Below are positions 44,990 through 54,088 of a stretch of DNA of 64,000 nt, in pieces (positions within the stretch are counted from its first letter, which is position 1; every line of letters starts with the position of its first letter). The DNA lies in NCBI GenBank assembly GCA_023428135.1, contig JAEYZG010000062.1, positions 186,001-250,000 of the forward strand, written 5' to 3'. The notes below the pieces were generated by a model. It saw only the letters and a list, made by a program, of their open reading frames with translations. It was not told the DNA's origin and made no database searches. The position numbers were made by a program, and so were the translations under genes. This DNA comes from Bacteroidota bacterium (GTDB lineage Bacteria; Bacteroidota; Bacteroidia; Cytophagales; Cytophagaceae).

Positions 44990-46219
44990 ATGAAAAATTT
45001 ACTAAATAAAATAGGCATAGTATTCCTTCTTGCTATTGTATTGTTCACACTCCCATCGGTGACAAATGCCCCAGCTTCTGAACCAAAAGAAAAACATTCT
45101 GTAATAAGATTAGGCTTTATCCCCCTTACAGACTGCTCTCCAATTGTGATGGCAAAAGAATACGGACTATTCAAAAAATATGGCGTGGAAGTAGAAGTTT
45201 CAAAAGAAGCTTCCTGGGCAAATGTGAGAGATAAGATATTAACAGGGGAGCTGGATGGGGCACATTGCCTGTTTGGAATGCCCTTCTCTGTTTACACTGG
45301 AATTGGTGGCAAAGCCGGTTCTGAAATGAAAATAGCTATGATGCTGAATGTAAACGGTCAGGCTATCACCCTTTCTAAAGAATTCTGCGGAAAAGTTGGA
45401 TTCAAGCAGGTAAATAAGATTAGTCCTGCTATCACAGAAAAAGCCAAAACCAAAGAAGTAATTGTAGCAGCTACCTTCCCCGGAGGAACACACGACATCT
45501 GGATGAGAAACTGGCTGGCAATGGCGGGAGTCAACCAAAAATCTGTTAAGCAGATCACCATTCCTCCTCCACAAATGGTAGCAAATATGAAAGTTGGTAA
45601 TATGGATGCATTCTGTGTAGGTGAACCGTGGAATGGAGTGGCAGTAAAGCAAGGAATTGGTTTCACTCAGATAGCAACTCAGGATATGTGGAAAGACCAT
45701 CCTGAAAAAGCACTTGTTGTAAACAAAAAATTCTCAGAAGAGCGTCGTGAAGATTTGAAAAAAGTAATGAAGGCAATTCTTGAAGCTTGCAGACTTCTTG
45801 ACAAATCCGGAAACAGAAAACAATCTGCCCCTATAATCGGAAAAGCAAGTTATGTAAACGCTGCTTCAGATGTTATAGACAACAGACTTGCCGGAATCTA
45901 TGATTTAGGCTGCGATCAAGGCCAGGAAGTATATAAAGACTATATGTTTTTCCACAAGGATGGCTTTGTAAATTATCCGAGAAAAGCACATGGCATATGG
46001 TTTATGGCACAGTATGTAAGATTTGGAATGCTTGATGAAGCACCTGACTATAAAGCAATAGCTGACAAGCTAATCCTTCAGGATCTTTACAAGGAAGTTG
46101 CTGCTGAGATGAAGATCCCAATACCTTCAGATGATATGAAACCCTTTTCAATGACTTTTGATAAAACAGTATTTGATCCTTCTAATCCGGAAGCGTATTT
46201 GAAAGTATGTAAAAAATAA
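44990..46219 (+). CDS. nrtA: Nitrate ABC transporter substrate-binding protein
   Basis: 409 residues. A signal peptide or membrane anchor (LLNKIGIVFLLAIVLFTLPS) precedes a NrtA/CmpA-type binding domain: IRLGFIPLTDCSPIVMAKEY, GMPFSVYTGIGG, KVGNMDAFCVGEPWN and QDMWKDHPEKALVVNKKF. There is no Cys at the signal-peptide end, so it is probably free in the periplasm, unlike the cyanobacterial lipoprotein. It delivers nitrate or nitrite to the permease encoded next. The context excludes bicarbonate (CmpA) as the likely ligand. Confidence 0.93.
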   Translation: MKNLLNKIGIVFLLAIVLFTLPSVTNAPASEPKEKHSVIRLGFIPLTDCSPIVMAKEYGLFKKYGVEVEVSKEASWANVRDKILTGELDGAHCLFGMPFSVYTGIGGKAGSEMKIAMMLNVNGQAITLSKEFCGKVGFKQVNKISPAITEKAKTKEVIVAATFPGGTHDIWMRNWLAMAGVNQKSVKQITIPPPQMVANMKVGNMDAFCVGEPWNGVAVKQGIGFTQIATQDMWKDHPEKALVVNKKFSEERREDLKKVMKAILEACRLLDKSGNRKQSAPIIGKASYVNAASDVIDNRLAGIYDLGCDQGQEVYKDYMFFHKDGFVNYPRKAHGIWFMAQYVRFGMLDEAPDYKAIADKLILQDLYKEVAAEMKIPIPSDDMKPFSMTFDKTVFDPSNPEAYLKVCKK

Positions 46220-46252
46220 AACAACATTAACCTTTACTAATATAGCATTAAA

Positions 46253-47068
46253 ATGAACAAGTCCAATCAACAATTAGGAGCAACAGCTTTAAAAGTCGTT
46301 ACCTACAGAACAGGGAGGTTTTTATATTTCCTCCTGGGAATGTCATTCATGTTGATCATCTGGCACATCGCAAGCCTTTCAACAGACGGAGAGCTACCTG
46401 GACCAACACAAACGTTCTCTGTATTTTATGACCTTGTAAGTCATCCTTTTTTCGACTATGGACCAAATGATAAAGGAATAGGAAATCAATTATTAAGTTC
46501 ATTAGAGAGAGTTACTAAAGGATTTATAATAGGTTCTCTTATAGCAATTCCATTAGGGCTTATTATGGGTTCAAGTACCATTGGAATGAACCTTCTCAAT
46601 CCAATGGTACAGGTATTAAGACCTGTATCTCCGCTGGCCTGGTTCCCGATTGGACTTGTCGCTTTTCAGTCTGCCCAGACATCAACAGTGTTCGTAATTA
46701 TCATTACATCACTTTGGCCAACTTTGATTAATACAGCCTTTGGTGTATCTACAATTCCGCAGGATCATAAAAACGTGGCTAAAGCATTCGGATTTTCCAC
46801 TTTCAAGTATATTACCAAAGTATTACTTCCTTTTACACTGCCGCATATCATAACAGGATTAAGACTAAGCATAGGTATTGCCTGGATGGTTATTGTAGCA
46901 GCAGAAATGCTTTCAGGCGGAGTTGGTATCGGATTCTTTGTGTGGGATAGCTGGAATGCATTAAGTCTTGAAAAAGTATTTTCTGCAATATTGATAATAG
47001 GCCTTGTGGGCTTCGTTCTTGACAAAAGTTTTAAATCACTACAAACCAAATACTCTTATGATAGCTAA
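46253..47068 (+). CDS. nrtB: Nitrate ABC transporter permease
   Basis: 271 residues with about six transmembrane helices. The EAA-like cytoplasmic loop is AKAFGFSTFKYITKVLLPFT followed by LPHIITGLRLSIGIAW, as in NrtB/SsuC-type permeases. It is encoded between the binding protein and the ATPase, and the last 11 bp overlap the ATPase start. Confidence 0.94.
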   Translation: MNKSNQQLGATALKVVTYRTGRFLYFLLGMSFMLIIWHIASLSTDGELPGPTQTFSVFYDLVSHPFFDYGPNDKGIGNQLLSSLERVTKGFIIGSLIAIPLGLIMGSSTIGMNLLNPMVQVLRPVSPLAWFPIGLVAFQSAQTSTVFVIIITSLWPTLINTAFGVSTIPQDHKNVAKAFGFSTFKYITKVLLPFTLPHIITGLRLSIGIAWMVIVAAEMLSGGVGIGFFVWDSWNALSLEKVFSAILIIGLVGFVLDKSFKSLQTKYSYDS

Positions 47069-47927
47069 TACAAATATTCTTTCAGAAGATAAAGTAAAAG
47101 AGAACATTCTGCTTCGTCCTGTAAGCATTGATATAAAAGATGTCACTGTGAGCTTCCCAACTCCCAAAGGCGAGTACATAGCTGTAAAAGATATAAATCT
47201 TGATATCCGAAAAGGAGAAATCATCTCACTCATCGGTCATTCAGGCTGTGGAAAGTCTACACTGATGAGTACCATAAGCGGGATGGTAAAACCAAGCAAA
47301 GGAGAAGTTATCGTTAACGGCAAAAAAGTAACAGGTGCCGGACCTGACAGAGGAATAGTTTTCCAGAACTATTCTCTTTTACCCTGGCTAACCGTATACC
47401 AAAATATATATGAAGCCGTTGATTCCTGTATAAAAAATATTTCAACAGATGAAAAACACTCGATTGTTGAAAAACATCTTGAAATGGTAAATCTTATTCC
47501 TCACAAAGACAAACTTCCCAAGCAACTTTCAGGAGGAATGAAACAAAGAGTAGCCATAGCTAGAGCATTTGCTATAAACCCAAGTGTCCTGCTCCTGGAT
47601 GAGCCCTTTGGAGCTTTAGATGCATTAACCAAAGGAAGTATGCACGTAGAGCTATTAAAACTCTGGAATCTGGACAACCGAAATAAAACTATTGTAATGG
47701 TTACTCACGATATCGAAGAGGCTATCTTCTTGTCAGACAGAATCGTTGTTTTAAATAATGGCCCGGCAGCAACTATTAAAGAAATTGAAATAGTTGATTT
47801 GCCAAGACCAAGAAACAAAAAAGATATCGTAAATTTACCTGAGTATAAAACCATAAGAGAACGACTCCTTAACTTGTTGGTAGAGAAGTTTTCAATTGAA
47901 GATGAAGGAGTTAAATTTGAAGAATAG
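47058..47927 (+). CDS. nrtC: Nitrate ABC transporter ATP-binding protein
   Basis: 289 residues from the ATG at 47058; an upstream in-frame start at 47004 lies deep in nrtB and is unlikely. Walker A GHSGCGKST, signature LSGGMKQRVAIA, Walker B LLLDEPFGALDALTK and switch VTHDIEEA are all present. There is only one ATPase subunit and no C-terminal NrtA-like regulatory domain, so it corresponds to NrtD rather than cyanobacterial NrtC in layout and should work as a homodimer. Two hairpins separate it from nasC. Confidence 0.93.
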   Translation: MIANTNILSEDKVKENILLRPVSIDIKDVTVSFPTPKGEYIAVKDINLDIRKGEIISLIGHSGCGKSTLMSTISGMVKPSKGEVIVNGKKVTGAGPDRGIVFQNYSLLPWLTVYQNIYEAVDSCIKNISTDEKHSIVEKHLEMVNLIPHKDKLPKQLSGGMKQRVAIARAFAINPSVLLLDEPFGALDALTKGSMHVELLKLWNLDNRNKTIVMVTHDIEEAIFLSDRIVVLNNGPAATIKEIEIVDLPRPRNKKDIVNLPEYKTIRERLLNLLVEKFSIEDEGVKFEE

Positions 47928-47999
47928 AACCTTGTTCAAGGTTAGTGTGAAGGTTAGTACAAATAAGCTGCGGGCATTTATGCCTGCAGTCTTATTTGT
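47928..47999 (+). promoter_or_regulatory. Double hairpin between nrtC and nasC (attenuator or processing site)
   Basis: A 6-bp stem (AACCTT/AAGGTT, 47928-47943) starts right at the nrtC stop. A larger stem, arms 47959-47977 and 47980-47999, pairs over about 19 bp with one G-T pair, one unpaired base and a 2-nt loop. It ends 15 nt before the nasC ATG. No strong T run follows, so it is more likely an attenuator, an RNA-binding target or a processing/stability element than a plain terminator. Confidence 0.55.
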
Positions 48000-48014
48000 T
48001 AATATAAATGCCGG

Positions 48015-51000
48015 ATGCCCTCAAAAAAAAACATATCAAAAACAACCTGTAACTACTGTGGCTTAGGATGTGGTGTTATCATTGAAAAAGATACCTCCGG
48101 AAGAATCACAGTAACAGGTGACCAGAACCATCCGGTAAACAAAGGAATACTATGCTCTAAAGGAGTTGCCCTCCATAGTAAGGTATCTGACCACAGCGAC
48201 AGAATATTATATCCTGAAATGCGGTGGAACAGGAATATGCCCAGGCAAAGGGTAAGCTGGGATACAGCTCTTGACAGAGCAGCAGCTGTATTCAAAACTT
48301 TTATTTCTAAGTACGGCCCGGACTCAGTGGGCTTTTATATCTCAGGACAATGCCTTACAGAAGAATATTATTTAATTGATAAACTTGTTAAAGGCTTTCT
48401 TGGAACTAACAATGTTGATTCCAATACACTTATTTGTAGCGGGTCTGGATTTACCGCAAATAAACTTGTGTTTGGATTGGATGCCGTTCCCGGATCCACT
48501 GAAGGTCTTGAACTTGCAGACTGTTTTTTTATTACCGAAGCCAATCCTTTCCGTTCAAATCCGATTCTCTACAAACGTCTGCAAGCATACAAAGCCAATA
48601 ATCCGGAAGTTAAAATAATCATTGCTGATTCCAGAAGAACAGAGTCATGCGACATAGCAGATATTCATCTTCAGCTGAAACCCGGAACTGAGATTATTCT
48701 ATACAGGGCTATAGGAAGGTTCCTTATAGAGAATAACCTTATAGATAAAGATTTCATAGAACTTCGTACAGAAGGCTTCAATGAGTATAAAAACAAAGCA
48801 ATGGAGAAGTCCATTGAAGAAGCTTCTTCCATATGTGATATTCCAGTTATCGATATTATACTTGCAGCTGAATATATAGGCAAAGCCAAAAGCTTTATAT
48901 CTATGTGGTCTGCTGGTAATAATCAAAGTTCAACAGACATCAATAAAATTCTCTCAATAATAAATCTTTCTCTGATAACCGGCCAGATTGGAAAAGAAGG
49001 CAGTGGGCCATTTCCACTTTCAGATCAACCAAATACAATCACAGGAACAGAAGCAGGAGGTCTTTCAGATTCTCTTCCTGGTCGTAGAAGCCTTACTAAT
49101 CCAGAGCATAGAGAAGAGATTGCAAAATACTGGGGAGTGCCTTCAATTTCCGATAAAAGAGGATACACAGGCACAGAACTATTTGACAACCTTTTATCGG
49201 GAAGACTCAAAGCTGTCTGGATTATCAATACAAATCCCCTGGTAAGTTTTCCCTCTGCAAGAAATGTAGAAGTCGCATTGAAAAATGCTAAGTTTGTAAT
49301 CGTACAAGACATATCTTTAAAATCAGAAACGGTACCATTTGCTGATCTGATATTGCCAGCAGCCGGATGGCTTGAGAAAGAAGGTACTATAACAAATCCG
49401 GAAAGAAGAATAAGTCTTGCTCATAAACTCACCAATGCACCGGGAGAAGCTATTCCAGGTATTGAAATCATATCCCGGTTTGCTGAAAAAATGGGATTTG
49501 CAGAGGCATTCAAATACGAAAATTTTTCTGATATATTTCTTGAGTATAGCCGAATAACAAAGCAAACTAACTTTAATATCAGCAATATAAACTTAGAATT
49601 GCTTATCCAAAAAAGTTCAATTCAATGGCCATTTGAACCATATTCGGGTAAAAGCACTAAAATTTTATACTCTGATCATATATTCAACACAGTCTCTGGC
49701 AAAGCCAATTTTCATTCTGTAGCGAAAAGCCATTTACCATATGAACTCAGTCAGAACTATCCATTACTCCTTACCTCAGGACAGACTAAAGATCATTGGC
49801 ATTCATTTAGCACCTCTGGTAAATTAGTAAAAGTCAACCTTCAGACAGACAAGCCATTTCTTGAAATCAATAAAGAAGACGCCTTGAATAGAGGCATTAA
49901 GAACGGTGATGTTGTAGAAGTGTTTAGTGAAACAGGATCAGTGAAAGTAACAGCTAAATATTCTTTAGACATTAAAAAAGGTGTTGTTTTTCTTCCATTA
50001 CAGTGGGGAAAAATCCTGAACAAAGATTTAGATAGGATGTCTGCTCCGATGCACACCCAAGCTGATCAAATGGGTGTTAAATCTGAATCAGGGTTTTCTG
50101 TAGTTCAGGTTAAAAAATACAATAAGAAAAAAGAAAAGATAATAGTCATAGGTGCCGGAGTAGGATCCGGTCAGTTTGTACGAAAATACAGGACATTAAA
50201 TCCTGATGATGAAATTCATATCTTCAGCAAAGAAAAAAACCTCTTTTACAACAGAATAATGCTTCCTGGCTACATCAGCGGTAAAGAGGAATGGAACAAT
50301 CTTATCAGAATCAATGAGGATGAGCTTAACACATCAAAAATATTCCTTCATAAAAGTACATCTATAACTTCGATCGATCCTGGAGATAAGGTGGTCACTG
50401 ATCATACTGGTAAAATTCACTCTTATGATGTCTTAATCATCGCTACAGGCAGTAGACCTTCACTACCCAGGGAAGTTCCCAAAATCCAGGGAATATTTAC
50501 TATGCGAAGTAAAGAGGATGCAGATAAATTCAAAAGATCAATTTCTCCCGAAAGTAATGTAATAATAGCAGGTGGAGGATTATTAGGGCTTGAACTGGCA
50601 GATGCGCTTACTCAGCTTTCTATAAAGGCATCTGTCGTACACAGATCTTCAAGACTGATGAACAAACAGTTAGACGCAACCTCTAGTAGTTTTTTACATG
50701 AAGAACTATCCACAAGAAACATTAGTTTCTACTACAATGATGAAGTTCTTTCACATTGGGGAAAAGATAAAATAACGGGAGTAAAGTTAAAATCAGGAAA
50801 AGATCTTAGCTGCGATGTTCTCGTATATACAATTGGTACTACACCCAATATTGAACTTGCTCAGGCCGCAGGATTAAATTGTAACAGAGGAATTGTTGTT
50901 AATGAATATCTGAGAACTAACAATCCTCACATTTTTGCAATTGGCGAAGTAGCTGAATTTGAAAAATCCTTATTTGAAAGCTCTACCGCAGCCGAAGAGC

Positions 51001-51383
51001 AGGCAGATTTAGTAGCAGGATTTCTGAATGGCGATGAAACGAAGTCGTATTCCGGAACGCTACCAGTCAATGTACTCACTGTTTCAGGCTTTGATATCTG
51101 CTCTATCGGAATGATAGAAGTACCGGGAAAAAAGGAAGACGAATTTGAAGAAATTGTATATATTGATAAATCGAAAAGGTATTACAAAAAATGTATAGTG
51201 CAAAATGACAGGCTTGTAGGGGCAATATTAGTTGGCGACAAATCAGAGTTTACTGAGTTTAAAAATCTGATACAAGGCAAAGTAGAACTTGCCGACAAAA
51301 GAGTTTCTTTACTGCTTTCAAATAAAAACAAGCACGCTGAATCTGAGCAGCATGCCTCCCTTGATTTCAAGCATGTTTATTGA
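48015..51383 (+). CDS. nasC: Assimilatory nitrate reductase fused to a NirB-like FAD/NAD domain
   Basis: 1122 residues, cytoplasmic. The N-terminal [4Fe-4S] site is C12-x2-C15-x3-C19 with C47 (TTCNYCGLGCGVI, GILCSKG). A molybdo-bis-MGD oxidoreductase domain runs to about residue 690 (SFPSARNVEVALKNAKFVIV; molybdopterin dinucleotide-binding segment LLTSGQTKDHWHSFSTSGKL). From about 705 a pyridine-nucleotide-disulfide reductase domain follows (KIIVIGAGVGSGQFVRKY, NVIIAGGGLLGLELADAL, IFAIGEVAEF). It resembles the FAD part of NirB but ends without a BFD [2Fe-2S] domain. The enzyme reduces nitrate to nitrite, and the fused part may bring in electrons from NAD(P)H. The next gene overlaps or abuts and encodes a rubredoxin-type partner. 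Confidence 0.92.
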   Translation: MPSKKNISKTTCNYCGLGCGVIIEKDTSGRITVTGDQNHPVNKGILCSKGVALHSKVSDHSDRILYPEMRWNRNMPRQRVSWDTALDRAAAVFKTFISKYGPDSVGFYISGQCLTEEYYLIDKLVKGFLGTNNVDSNTLICSGSGFTANKLVFGLDAVPGSTEGLELADCFFITEANPFRSNPILYKRLQAYKANNPEVKIIIADSRRTESCDIADIHLQLKPGTEIILYRAIGRFLIENNLIDKDFIELRTEGFNEYKNKAMEKSIEEASSICDIPVIDIILAAEYIGKAKSFISMWSAGNNQSSTDINKILSIINLSLITGQIGKEGSGPFPLSDQPNTITGTEAGGLSDSLPGRRSLTNPEHREEIAKYWGVPSISDKRGYTGTELFDNLLSGRLKAVWIINTNPLVSFPSARNVEVALKNAKFVIVQDISLKSETVPFADLILPAAGWLEKEGTITNPERRISLAHKLTNAPGEAIPGIEIISRFAEKMGFAEAFKYENFSDIFLEYSRITKQTNFNISNINLELLIQKSSIQWPFEPYSGKSTKILYSDHIFNTVSGKANFHSVAKSHLPYELSQNYPLLLTSGQTKDHWHSFSTSGKLVKVNLQTDKPFLEINKEDALNRGIKNGDVVEVFSETGSVKVTAKYSLDIKKGVVFLPLQWGKILNKDLDRMSAPMHTQADQMGVKSESGFSVVQVKKYNKKKEKIIVIGAGVGSGQFVRKYRTLNPDDEIHIFSKEKNLFYNRIMLPGYISGKEEWNNLIRINEDELNTSKIFLHKSTSITSIDPGDKVVTDHTGKIHSYDVLIIATGSRPSLPREVPKIQGIFTMRSKEDADKFKRSISPESNVIIAGGGLLGLELADALTQLSIKASVVHRSSRLMNKQLDATSSSFLHEELSTRNISFYYNDEVLSHWGKDKITGVKLKSGKDLSCDVLVYTIGTTPNIELAQAAGLNCNRGIVVNEYLRTNNPHIFAIGEVAEFEKSLFESSTAAEEQADLVAGFLNGDETKSYSGTLPVNVLTVSGFDICSIGMIEVPGKKEDEFEEIVYIDKSKRYYKKCIVQNDRLVGAILVGDKSEFTEFKNLIQGKVELADKRVSLLLSNKNKHAESEQHASLDFKHVY

Positions 51384-51409
51384 TAAAGCGGAAGATCTTA
51401 AGAATAGAA

Positions 51410-52876
51410 ATGAGCAAAAGCATATTTATAAGGCTCTTTATTCCAGGTGGGATATTATCTCCCGGAGATTTGCGCAAAGTAGTTTCATCAGCATACCACT
51501 TTGGCACTAATTCTATTCATATAAGCTCAAGACAAGAGTTAATTTTAAAATGTGACGCTCAGTACAAACGATCTCTAGAACAAAGGTTCAGCTTCCTTCA
51601 ATATAAATTCGAAACTGAAAAAACTCAGACACAAAATATAGTAACATCTTACCCGGCTATTCATATACAGGAAACTACCAATTGGCTCTCGGAAGGAACC
51701 TTTCATCAGATACTTTCCAGCTTTGACTTTCAGCCCACTTTAAAAGTTAATCTTGTAGATCCTTTGCAGTCTCTGACACCGCTGTTTATAGGACAATTAA
51801 ACTTCATCGCATCAGAATTCAGAGGGTTCTGGTTTCTTTACCTTAAAATTAAAAATCAGAAAGGATATGATCTATGGCCCTTTCTCGTAGAATCAAATGA
51901 AATTCCTCCGCTCTGCAAAGCAATAGAGCAAACATTTGAGAAATTTCCATCTGCTTCTTTTGAATATCTGAAAGATGACGTACTCAGTTTTAGAAAATGG
52001 AATACCATTCCCATCATTAATCAACTTGATTTTCCACCCTATCAACTCCCCTATTACGAAGGTTTCCACCAGCAGGAAGATCAGAAATGGTGGCTGGGTA
52101 TTTATAATTCTGATAACTCTTATCATGTAAGCTTCCTGGAATCCCTTTGTCTCTTGTGTTCCGAGACGAACAATAACTCGATATATCTGACATCTAATTG
52201 CTCAATTATTATTAAAAACATAGAAAGAAAAGATATATTTGAATGGGAAAAGCTTCTTGGAAAATATAAAATCAACACCGGCCATTCTTCTCTTGAGCTC
52301 AACTGGCAGATTCCTGATCTTGATAAGGAAGCCACTAAATTAAAAAAGTTCATCACCAGATCTTTTATTAAAGAAGGGCTAAGGACAAACGGTTTGATCT
52401 TTGGAATCAGAACTACAGATGTAGATCTTGCCTGTTCGGTAATTATAAGAAGAAAATTCAGAATTGAGATTGGGAAAATAAAGTTATTGGATTATTATAA
52501 CATCAGTTATAATAAAAATTTTGATATCAATTCCAGAGAGGCTATATCCTATGCGAACTATGTCAAGAAGCGTGACGTTCCAACAGTATTAACGTATCTC
52601 ACAGAAGTATTTTACAAAAAACTTAACTCATTTAATGCTCAGTCAGAATCCGACTTTTTGCAGGAAGAAATTGAAATTAATCAGAGGCCACATGAGAAAG
52701 TAGAACTATTCCAGTGTCAAAACTGCCTGACTATATATGACTCCAGATATGGGGACGACATTGGAGAAATACCTGCAGGAAGGCCCTTTGAAGCATTGCC
52801 TTCTTCTTACAGATGTCCGGTTTGTGATTCGGAAAAGGAATCATTTAAATCCGTAAATTCAGAAATATTACTTTGA
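51410..52876 (+). CDS. Nitrite/sulfite-reductase-like protein without siroheme site, fused to rubredoxin
   Basis: 488 residues from the ATG at 51410. The N-terminus (IFIRLFIPGGILSPGDLRKV, HFGTNSIHISSRQELILK) is a typical NIR_SIR ferredoxin-like half-domain, with a second one near 215-300. The C-x5-C and C-x3-C motifs that bind [4Fe-4S]-siroheme are not seen anywhere. The C-terminal 60 residues are a classical rubredoxin with C436-x2-C439 and C469-x2-C472 (FQCQNCLTIYD, SSYRCPVCDSE). It therefore probably carries electrons but cannot reduce nitrite. Its place directly after nasC suggests it is an electron-transfer or assembly partner of the nitrate reductase. The exact role is unknown. Confidence 0.75.
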   Translation: MSKSIFIRLFIPGGILSPGDLRKVVSSAYHFGTNSIHISSRQELILKCDAQYKRSLEQRFSFLQYKFETEKTQTQNIVTSYPAIHIQETTNWLSEGTFHQILSSFDFQPTLKVNLVDPLQSLTPLFIGQLNFIASEFRGFWFLYLKIKNQKGYDLWPFLVESNEIPPLCKAIEQTFEKFPSASFEYLKDDVLSFRKWNTIPIINQLDFPPYQLPYYEGFHQQEDQKWWLGIYNSDNSYHVSFLESLCLLCSETNNNSIYLTSNCSIIIKNIERKDIFEWEKLLGKYKINTGHSSLELNWQIPDLDKEATKLKKFITRSFIKEGLRTNGLIFGIRTTDVDLACSVIIRRKFRIEIGKIKLLDYYNISYNKNFDINSREAISYANYVKKRDVPTVLTYLTEVFYKKLNSFNAQSESDFLQEEIEINQRPHEKVELFQCQNCLTIYDSRYGDDIGEIPAGRPFEALPSSYRCPVCDSEKESFKSVNSEILL

Positions 52877-52887
52877 AAAAAATAATT

Positions 52888-53841
52888 ATGCTGGTTGATA
52901 AATATAACAGAACATTTAAAACCTTGCGGGTAAGTCTTACCAATGCCTGTAATCTGTTCTGTAACTACTGTACAGATCAACCTGCCACAGAGAAGACTGT
53001 AAATCCGGAGAATAATGTGCTGTCTACAAATGAATATATTAAAATTATCAAAAGCCTGCACCTGAAGCTGAACCTGGAAACAGTAAGGCTTACAGGCGGA
53101 GAACCATTGTTATATAAAGAGATCAGCAACCTCATTGAAGAGCTCAGAGAGATCGGAATCAAAAAGGTTAAGTTGACTACCAATGCGGTTTTCCTGAAAG
53201 AAAAGGCTGTTTCACTCAATAATGCCGGCATAAGCAGTATAAATGTCTCACTGGACAGTCTTGATCCTGAATCTTTCTTTAAAATAACCAAAAGAAGAAA
53301 TCTGAAGAAAATCCTTGATGGCATTGATCATGCATTGGCCATTGGCATATCCGTAAAACTTAATACCGTTGTGATGAAAGGAATGAACACAGACCAGATA
53401 CTTCCTTTGCTTGAATTTGCAAAAGAAAGAAGCATCAGTATACGTTTCCTTGAGATAATGAAAATGGGACATCTTCACAACAGTTATCATGACCTTTACT
53501 TCTCCCAGGAAGAGATACTTGAAAAAATTGCTGAGCAGCATCAGTTTATTCCAATGGACAGAGAACACGGTGCTACTGCCACTTACTGGATCACAGACAA
53601 AAAGCAAATCTTTGGAATTATAGCAAATGAAAGTCATCCCTTTTGCGGAGACTGTAACAGATTGCGACTTGACAGCTATGGAAATATATATGGCTGCCTG
53701 AGCAATGATAATGGAATAAGTATAAAGGATCACTCAGATGATTCATTAAAACTAGAATATTCACTGAAACAAGCACTATCTCAAAAGCAAGAAATTCAGT
53801 TTGCAGGAAGTGTGATGTCTATGAGATATATCGGAGGATAA
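52888..53841 (+). CDS. moaA: GTP 3',8-cyclase MoaA
   Basis: 317 residues from the ATG at 52888; an in-frame TTG at 52873 overlaps the previous stop. The radical-SAM cluster is C-x3-C-x2-C in TNACNLFCNYC. TGGEPLLY, LTTNAVFLKEKA and SINVSLDSLDPE follow, and the second cluster lies in HPFCGDCNRLRLDSYGNIYG. With MoaC it converts GTP to cyclic pyranopterin monophosphate. The extreme C-terminus reads SVMSMRYIGG and so retains the GG tail needed for activity. Confidence 0.95.
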   Translation: MLVDKYNRTFKTLRVSLTNACNLFCNYCTDQPATEKTVNPENNVLSTNEYIKIIKSLHLKLNLETVRLTGGEPLLYKEISNLIEELREIGIKKVKLTTNAVFLKEKAVSLNNAGISSINVSLDSLDPESFFKITKRRNLKKILDGIDHALAIGISVKLNTVVMKGMNTDQILPLLEFAKERSISIRFLEIMKMGHLHNSYHDLYFSQEEILEKIAEQHQFIPMDREHGATATYWITDKKQIFGIIANESHPFCGDCNRLRLDSYGNIYGCLSNDNGISIKDHSDDSLKLEYSLKQALSQKQEIQFAGSVMSMRYIGG

Positions 53842-53844
53842 AAA

Positions 53845-54087
53845 ATGAAAATTAAAATACAGGTATTTGCTGCATTAAAAGATTACCTTGATCCGCAGTT
53901 TTATCTTGAATTGCAAGAAGGCGCAACAGCAAACGAAGTACGTTCCAGGCTGTTAACAGAACATCCAATGGCAGAAAGCATTCTCCGCAAATCAAAGCTT
54001 GCGGTGAATGATTGTTTTGTCGATGGGTCTTATACTTTGAAAGACAACGAACATATTTTAATTATTCCACCATCAAGCGGAGGCTGA
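53845..54087 (+). CDS. moaD: Molybdopterin synthase small subunit MoaD
   Basis: 80 residues with the ubiquitin-like fold and the essential C-terminal Gly-Gly (IIPPSSGG), which is thiocarboxylated to provide sulfur for molybdopterin. Three bases separate it from moaA. No moeB, the activating enzyme, is found in the window, so it must be encoded elsewhere or replaced. Confidence 0.94.
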   Translation: MKIKIQVFAALKDYLDPQFYLELQEGATANEVRSRLLTEHPMAESILRKSKLAVNDCFVDGSYTLKDNEHILIIPPSSGG

Positions 54088-54088
54088 T

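Noticed and set aside
45239..45700. Minus-strand open frame of 153 codons opposite nrtA
   Set aside because: nrtA is supported by motifs and operon context; the antisense frame shows no family features.
53248..53733. Minus-strand open frame of 161 codons opposite moaA
   Set aside because: moaA has both cluster motifs in the forward frame; the reverse frame is a shadow.
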